NCBI GenBank assembly: GCA_003451715.1
Contig: DMJN01000001.1
Location: forward strand, 1-11,704
Direction of reading: 5' to 3'
Origin: Gammaproteobacteria bacterium
GTDB taxonomy: Bacteria > Pseudomonadota > Gammaproteobacteria > Pseudomonadales > Pseudohongiellaceae
Length of the DNA stretch: 11,704 nucleotides
This document shows positions 7,345-11,704 of this stretch, piece after piece; the stretch's first letter is position 1; each line of letters begins with the position of its first letter. Under the pieces are notes generated by a model. It made no database searches. It saw nothing but the letters and a program-made list of their open reading frames with translations, and was not told where the DNA came from. Both the position numbers and the translations under genes were made by a program.

Positions 7345-9768
7345 ATTCTCAACGCGCGAAAGGAGCTCTTCATTATGGAAGGGCTTGGCAAGATAATCAT
7401 TGGCTCCAGTACTGAATCCCTGGGTCAAGTCTTCCAGGTGATTTTTTGCGGTGACTAGAATTATCGGTAACTCGATCTGATTATATTTCTGTCGCAGCTT
7501 TTGACAGACCTCGTAGCCATTCAGTCCTGGCATCATCAAATCCAGCAATACCAGATCAGGCTTGTTCTCCTCTATGGATGTCAATGCATCGAGCCCATTC
7601 GAACATTTAACGACATTGTATTCGTCAAGCTGCTGCCCCATAAGGACTCGGTTAACTTCGTCATCATCCACAACCAGGATCGTAATCTCCTGTTCAGTTC
7701 TGAGCTTAGGGACATCATCGATCTTATTAGCCTGGCGCAAGTAGTCCGCACGCCGAATCATCTGTAGATGAATATTGGGAGATTTTATTGCCCGCGTCTG
7801 ATCGAGTGATACCCTGAGCGTAAAACTGAAAGTGGAGCCTACGTCCAATTCACTCTCCAGCTTGAGCTCGCTGCGATGCATTTCCACCATACGCTTGGCG
7901 AGTGGTAGCCCGAGTCCGATTCCACCGGCGTTCATTTGCTGCGAAGGTAATTTTTCAAAAGTCTTGAACACGGTATCGTGGTCAGTTTTATGGATACCGA
8001 TTCCGGTGTCTTTTACTTTTACTGTGACGTTGTAATCGGATGTCAGATCGGCAGAGATTACAACTTCGCCGGAGTATGTGAACTTAATGGCGTTGGAAGT
8101 CAGATTTACCAAGATCTGCTGTAGCCTGTCTTCATCGCCCGCTACCAGAGGCAGGTCCGGATCTACTTCTGCATACAACTCGAGCTTCTTATCACCAATC
8201 AATGGCTTGCAAATTGAAATGACGAGTGAAATCAGGCTGTTCAGGTCGACTGCACGAAATTTTACATAGGTGGCTTCTTCGTTTGCGCTGGAGAAGTCCA
8301 GCAGGTCATTGACGAGTTTGGTTAGTCGATCACCAGAAGCCTGAATCAGCTCCAGGTTCTGCGTAATCAGATCAGTATCCTGATTCCTATTTTTAAACTC
8401 TGCCAGGGCAGTTTCGGCTAATCCGTTAATACCATGCAAGGGAGTCCGTAACTCATGAGAGATATTCGCCAGCAAGTCATCCTTAATCTGCTCTAACCTG
8501 ACCAGATTATTGATAGCCAGCAATTGAGCATCTTGCTTTTCCTGTTTTAGCTGGTTATAGCGGTAGGAGAGGCTCAAAGATAACAACAGCGCCTGAGTAA
8601 TTAATCCAATATTGTATGCGTTGATGGTAAAGACATTATTTGGAAAAGCCGGCCACAACTGCAACAGCATCAGCGTTATAGTGCCCGCCAGGAATACACT
8701 GATCGCTGCCATGTGCACAACAGCGGTTGCAATTCCCCGCCGAATTGCATCGAGGTTTGTGTAAAAGGCCAGTGGTATAGTAAGAATGAGTAAGAAGATG
8801 AACAAATACTGAAAAATTTTCTCATTTGGTATGACAGTTAATAGGACAACGATACCGAATGCACCCAGGGTCAATTGAACTACCTTATCGAGTCGTGGAT
8901 TATATTCCCAAACCCGTAGTAGTGAGCGCTGAAACAACAGTGCAGTAACAACCAGCAGTGGGTAAATGAGCCGTTCCGACATATCAACATACCAACTGCC
9001 CCGGTAAAGTTGGTCCAACAAATAGCGGAAATGTTTTGAATCGAGAAAAATAAAGGCGGTCTGTGTCGCAGTAGCGAGCACGTAAAACAAGTAACTGGAC
9101 TCACGAATAGAAGAGAATAGGAATAAGTTATAAAAAATCATTGCCAGTAAAATGCCGTATTGCAGGCCGAGGAGAGAGTCGGACTTAACCGACTCCAGTC
9201 TATAGCTTTCTGAATCCCAGAGTGAGATCGGTAGTCGCAGGGGTCTGGCGCTGGTCACTCTCAGATAGAAGTGGCTACCGAATTCTTCATCGATAGTCAG
9301 TGCGAATTCACGATTCAGAGTTTTCATTTCGCGTTCATTGGCTTGCGTTCCGAGAATGTATTGCGAAATTAAATTACCCTGCTCATCGATTCTGTAGAGC
9401 TCAATTCCACCCCGAACAATGCCTGCAACCAGTTTCGGCGGGCCAAACTCGAGCACTTTTACTGCATCTGGCCCCGCCGCGGACCAGTCGAGGTTAAAAC
9501 GCATCCAGTAGGCAGAACTGGTTATCCCGAAATGAAACAGCTCTCCATCATGGGGAATAAAATTTACGGAGAAACTGGGTGTTAACACATCCTCTATGTC
9601 GAGTGATTCGGAGCGATCCTCGTAGTACTCGATGCCAGCAGCGATTAGCACATGATCTGCGTCTGGATCGATTGTAATCTGCTGTGCAGTGCTTACTGAG
9701 GAGCTGAGCGCAGCGCTCAACAACAGAAGCAATGAATACAAATTTTTCAGCGGTGTTTTATTTAGCAC
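7342..9768 (-). CDS. 7TMR-DISM hybrid sensor histidine kinase with REC domain
   Basis: This membrane sensor autophosphorylates and passes phosphate to its own receiver domain. In order: signal peptide (about 1-29), extracytoplasmic 7TMR-DISMED2 domain (about 35-185, a carbohydrate-binding-like fold in the family), seven-helix DISM membrane domain (about 198-403), short coiled coil, HisKA with phospho-accepting His438 in ANISHELRTP, and HATPase. The HATPase shows the N box (NLTSNAIKF, Asn555/559), DTGIG at 587-591 and GGIGLGLPLA at 615-624. The REC domain (about 695-808) has Asp701-703, phospho-accepting Asp743, Thr773 and Lys795. Translation starts at GTG 9768, the first start after an upstream stop, with no strong ribosome site. 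The protein stops at EELLSRVEN within the last REC helix, and the open frame continues past the TAA into the PAS protein. The signal it senses cannot be told. It is the first gene of the minus-strand cluster. Confidence 0.95.
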   Translation of the reverse strand: MLNKTPLKNLYSLLLLLSAALSSSVSTAQQITIDPDADHVLIAAGIEYYEDRSESLDIEDVLTPSFSVNFIPHDGELFHFGITSSAYWMRFNLDWSAAGPDAVKVLEFGPPKLVAGIVRGGIELYRIDEQGNLISQYILGTQANEREMKTLNREFALTIDEEFGSHFYLRVTSARPLRLPISLWDSESYRLESVKSDSLLGLQYGILLAMIFYNLFLFSSIRESSYLFYVLATATQTAFIFLDSKHFRYLLDQLYRGSWYVDMSERLIYPLLVVTALLFQRSLLRVWEYNPRLDKVVQLTLGAFGIVVLLTVIPNEKIFQYLFIFLLILTIPLAFYTNLDAIRRGIATAVVHMAAISVFLAGTITLMLLQLWPAFPNNVFTINAYNIGLITQALLLSLSLSYRYNQLKQEKQDAQLLAINNLVRLEQIKDDLLANISHELRTPLHGINGLAETALAEFKNRNQDTDLITQNLELIQASGDRLTKLVNDLLDFSSANEEATYVKFRAVDLNSLISLVISICKPLIGDKKLELYAEVDPDLPLVAGDEDRLQQILVNLTSNAIKFTYSGEVVISADLTSDYNVTVKVKDTGIGIHKTDHDTVFKTFEKLPSQQMNAGGIGLGLPLAKRMVEMHRSELKLESELDVGSTFSFTLRVSLDQTRAIKSPNIHLQMIRRADYLRQANKIDDVPKLRTEQEITILVVDDDEVNRVLMGQQLDEYNVVKCSNGLDALTSIEENKPDLVLLDLMMPGLNGYEVCQKLRQKYNQIELPIILVTAKNHLEDLTQGFSTGANDYLAKPFHNEELLSRVEN

Positions 9769-10081
9769 GGCGCGTTCAGTCGAAAGTGACAGTTCTTACA
9801 ATAGTTGACTCTAGCGGATTAGCTGCTCGATAGCAGGATGAATGTGAGTTCTATAGCTTCACAGTGGGTGAAACAATCCAACAGGGGAAAGCTTGCGGCA
9901 AAAATTCCTAAAATGTTCAAATAGTTACCCCGAAAAAGCCACAAATTCCATTAAATTGAAGCCATTTTACGAAGCAGGGTGGAGACAACATTGCAGCAGT
10001 TTTCTATGGGAAAGTAAGATGGGGATTTCGCTTAAGCAAATGAAGTCCACGAATCTGCTGTGAAAGTGTTATAAAGGTGTT
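9769..10081. other. Divergent intergenic region between the kinase and the NTF2-like gene
   Basis: These 313 bases must hold the promoters for both directions, but no element is strong. For the + strand, TTGCAG (9991-9996), 18 nt and TAAGAT (10015-10020) is a weak candidate. TATAAA at 10070-10075 is too close to the start codon unless the transcript is leaderless. The 7-mer GTGTTAT is repeated at 10066-10072 and 10077-10083, 11 bp apart (one helical turn), with the second copy covering the start codon. TTCAC-AGTGG-GTGAA at 9858-9872 is a small inverted repeat. A 14-codon frame (10019-10063) ends shortly before the gene but has only a weak ribosome site. Confidence 0.4.
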
Positions 10082-11062
10082 ATGAACAGAGCGCCCTTAA
10101 TCACGGCTACGCTTTCTCTGGCGGCTGCTTTGACAATTAGCCAGGGCATCACCCAGGAAAGGGATCAGCTTCAACACTGGCTGGATCTTCGAGCAGCGGA
10201 TCAGACTTATGCTCTCTGGTCATCGGAGATTGGCAGGACCGGAGCGTTCCTGGAATTCCTGGGGGAAGGATCGATTGTTTTCCGGAATGATAGAGGGCCG
10301 GTAGATGCCCTCGAGGAGTACAATGCTCGCGCAGCCAATTTATCAAGCGATGAGCCAACATTGAGTGATGGGCTAACTTGGGAGTCTCACTACATCGACG
10401 TTTCTCGGGATGGCGATCTGGGTCTGACAGCAGGCCCCTTAGTCGGGGTCAATCGGGAGCAGGAAACCTCAGGATACGGTCACTTGGTATCAATCTGGAA
10501 AAAGACTGGGGGTAGTTGGGAACTGATGGCCGATATGCCCGTAGTTATTCCGGGATTTCTGAGTCTCGAAGTCGAACCTGATTTTGAAGACACCAGACCG
10601 GTTCTGGAGGAAACAGCCCATCCAGTGCTGGCTGTGTCGGAAGAAAACAGCATGCAGCAACTGATTGATGCCGATAATGTGTTTGGGGCCCGGGTAAACT
10701 TTCAAGGGGGGCAGCGAGCGCTGCTCAGCTTTGGTTTGGAAAATGCCCGCGTGTACTTGCCGAATATGGGCCCTGCGGTCGGAGTCGAAGCGGCGAGTTC
10801 AGTCTACGGTGCCTATCTGGATAATGAACTCAGTACTACTAATCCCATCAGCCTAACACACATGGGTGGATTCATGTCTTCATCGAAAGAGATGGCTTAT
10901 ACCTATGGCACGATGGAAACTAATATCGATGATACGGGGAATACAATCAATGCCGTAAATGATGACCTGATAGAGCCATTCAGAACTGCTTACCTGCGTC
11001 TGTGGCGGCTTAATTATGAAACTGAATGGCGCATTGCCGTAGAAGTGTTGCGGCCTTTCTAG
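10082..11062 (+). CDS. Exported protein with two NTF2/SnoaL-like domains
   Basis: The 326-residue product has a hydrophobic N-terminal signal segment (about residues 6-22) with no lipobox Cys, so periplasmic or secreted location is likely. Two similar halves follow, about 30-160 and 190-326. Each begins with a helix of the type LxxADxxxA, then a short loop and a beta stretch (SIVFRND / ARVYLPN), GPxxxxxAxxxYxA, and a late strand ending in a Trp-containing hairpin (HLVSIWKKTGGSWELMADM / YLRLWRLNYETEWRIAVEVL). This pattern is that of SnoaL/DUF4440 NTF2-like domains, which bind small molecules or act as simple enzymes. No specific activity can be assigned. The ATG is preceded by AAGGTG at short spacing. 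The gene is divergent from the kinase gene, and its stop abuts that of the next gene on the other strand. Confidence 0.75.
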   Translation: MNRAPLITATLSLAAALTISQGITQERDQLQHWLDLRAADQTYALWSSEIGRTGAFLEFLGEGSIVFRNDRGPVDALEEYNARAANLSSDEPTLSDGLTWESHYIDVSRDGDLGLTAGPLVGVNREQETSGYGHLVSIWKKTGGSWELMADMPVVIPGFLSLEVEPDFEDTRPVLEETAHPVLAVSEENSMQQLIDADNVFGARVNFQGGQRALLSFGLENARVYLPNMGPAVGVEAASSVYGAYLDNELSTTNPISLTHMGGFMSSSKEMAYTYGTMETNIDDTGNTINAVNDDLIEPFRTAYLRLWRLNYETEWRIAVEVLRPF

Positions 11063-11704
11063 TCAATTGCTTATCTGGACTGTACGCTCACCGTAGACTG
11101 TAGACATGCCCTGTCGGTTGATGAGTTCTATTGACAGGTGGTATTCGCCATTGGTAATACTTGTTGTATCCAGGGAATAACTGAATCCCAGGGCCGGCGC
11201 GTTTGGATCGCTGCTCACGCCCATCGCTTGCACAACATCGGGCCGCTCCTGGCCATAATCGGCTGTACCAATGCGTGTACCGTCCAAAAGCAGATACACA
11301 TCGGCAATACCGATATCCTCGTTATAACTCCAGCCACTCACATTCACCGATCCACTCATGTGTTCTTCGGCATTCGGATAGTCTATCCATGCACGTGCAG
11401 GGTAGGGGCAGGGTCTCGCCCGGTAATCGGTGTTACTCCCATTGTCGATGATGCGTGTAGCCGAGTAGTAGCTGAAGCGCTTGTCGCCTCTGAACAGTGA
11501 TAGCTCATCGATGAATTTCATGCTGTCTACAAAGCTGCATATGGTGGTAAGCAGCTCATGCTTGTCCACAACGGTGAGTGAGCTATCCTCATTGATGTAC
11601 AAGACGCTGCGATTTATCGTATTGCCCACAACAGCTGACTCGTCCTTGCCCCACAATTGAAACTGGGTAATGCGCCCGTCCCTTACTGCCTTGTCGCGAT
11701 CCAG
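11063..11704 (-). CDS. C-terminal part of a protein ending in an Ig-like domain (5' partial)
   Basis: The frame is open to the right edge, reading LDRDKAVRDGRITQFQLWGK at the border. The TTG at 11656 is therefore not a convincing start and the gene continues outside. About 213 residues are visible. The last ~110 (from about ARAWIDYPNAEEHMSGSV) resemble a bacterial Ig-like beta-sandwich: GSVNVSGWSYNEDIGI, DVYLLLDGTRIGTADYG, RPDVVQAMG, GFSYSLDTTSITNGEYHLSIELI and a final strand ERTVQISN. Such domains usually sit at the C-terminus of envelope or secreted proteins or of membrane-bound glycan enzymes. The part before it (about 100 residues, including VLYINEDSSLTVVDKHELL and FSYYSATRII) I do not recognise. 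Cysteines at TTIC and RARPC could form a disulfide. No function is assigned. Confidence 0.75.
   Translation of the reverse strand: MDRDKAVRDGRITQFQLWGKDESAVVGNTINRSVLYINEDSSLTVVDKHELLTTICSFVDSMKFIDELSLFRGDKRFSYYSATRIIDNGSNTDYRARPCPYPARAWIDYPNAEEHMSGSVNVSGWSYNEDIGIADVYLLLDGTRIGTADYGQERPDVVQAMGVSSDPNAPALGFSYSLDTTSITNGEYHLSIELINRQGMSTVYGERTVQISN

Noticed and set aside
9843..9863. CRP-like site TGTGA...TCACA upstream of the kinase
   Set aside because: The half-sites are 11 bp apart instead of the 6 bp needed for CRP.
10019..10063. 14-codon frame as a leader peptide before the NTF2-like gene
   Set aside because: Only a weak ribosome site, no regulatory codon run and no terminator/antiterminator pair between it and the gene.
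11654..11656. TTG as the start codon of the Ig-domain gene
   Set aside because: The frame stays open to base 11704 with plausible coding content and there is no ribosome site. The gene is cut by the window edge.
1..11704. Mobile element, CRISPR array, tRNA or phage signature
   Set aside because: No direct-repeat array, transposase, integrase, tRNA cloverleaf or attachment-site duplication was found on reading either strand.

Overview
The window looks like chromosomal DNA of a gammaproteobacterium, probably a marine or other free-living one. This is inferred from gene content and protein style: a biotin-dependent, sodium-pumping oxaloacetate decarboxylase, a long-form serine acetyltransferase, a PIN-PhoH2 protein, a 7TMR-DISM hybrid kinase and an ExeA/MshM-like ATPase. 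Base composition looks close to balanced. I see no tRNA or rRNA gene, insertion sequence, integrase, phage gene or CRISPR array, so this does not look like a mobile island.

Left part (1-4421, + strand): the window opens inside oadA, whose first ~50 codons are missing. It is followed 17 bp later by oadB. Together they encode the carboxyltransferase/biotin subunit and the membrane decarboxylase that turns oxaloacetate into pyruvate and exports Na+. A 206-bp gap precedes a PIN-PhoH2 RNase/ATPase gene. cysE lies on the opposite strand, converging on phoH2 with only 12 bp between the stop codons. It has a clear sigma70-like promoter with a 10-bp palindrome inside its spacer.

Middle part (5369-9768, - strand): a signalling cluster. 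It starts with a membrane hybrid histidine kinase (signal peptide, 7TMR-DISMED2, seven-helix DISM, HisKA, HATPase, REC). Next comes a PAS protein with a conserved-looking C-terminal module that I cannot name, and then an AAA ATPase of the ExeA/GspA/MshM type. The kinase and the PAS protein lie in the SAME frame, separated by a single TAA at 7342-7344 that falls inside the last helix of the REC domain. They therefore look like one ~1150-residue protein interrupted by one in-frame stop (nonsense mutation, readthrough site or sequence error). This is the most interesting observation in the window. A nested inverted repeat at 5369-5397 follows the cluster.

Right part (9769-11704): a 313-bp divergent intergenic region, an exported protein with two tandem NTF2/SnoaL-like domains on the + strand, and the C-terminal part of a gene on the - strand ending in a bacterial Ig-like domain. 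The last two genes converge with directly abutting stop codons. I found no obviously new multi-gene system. The candidates are the split kinase and its linked ATPase.
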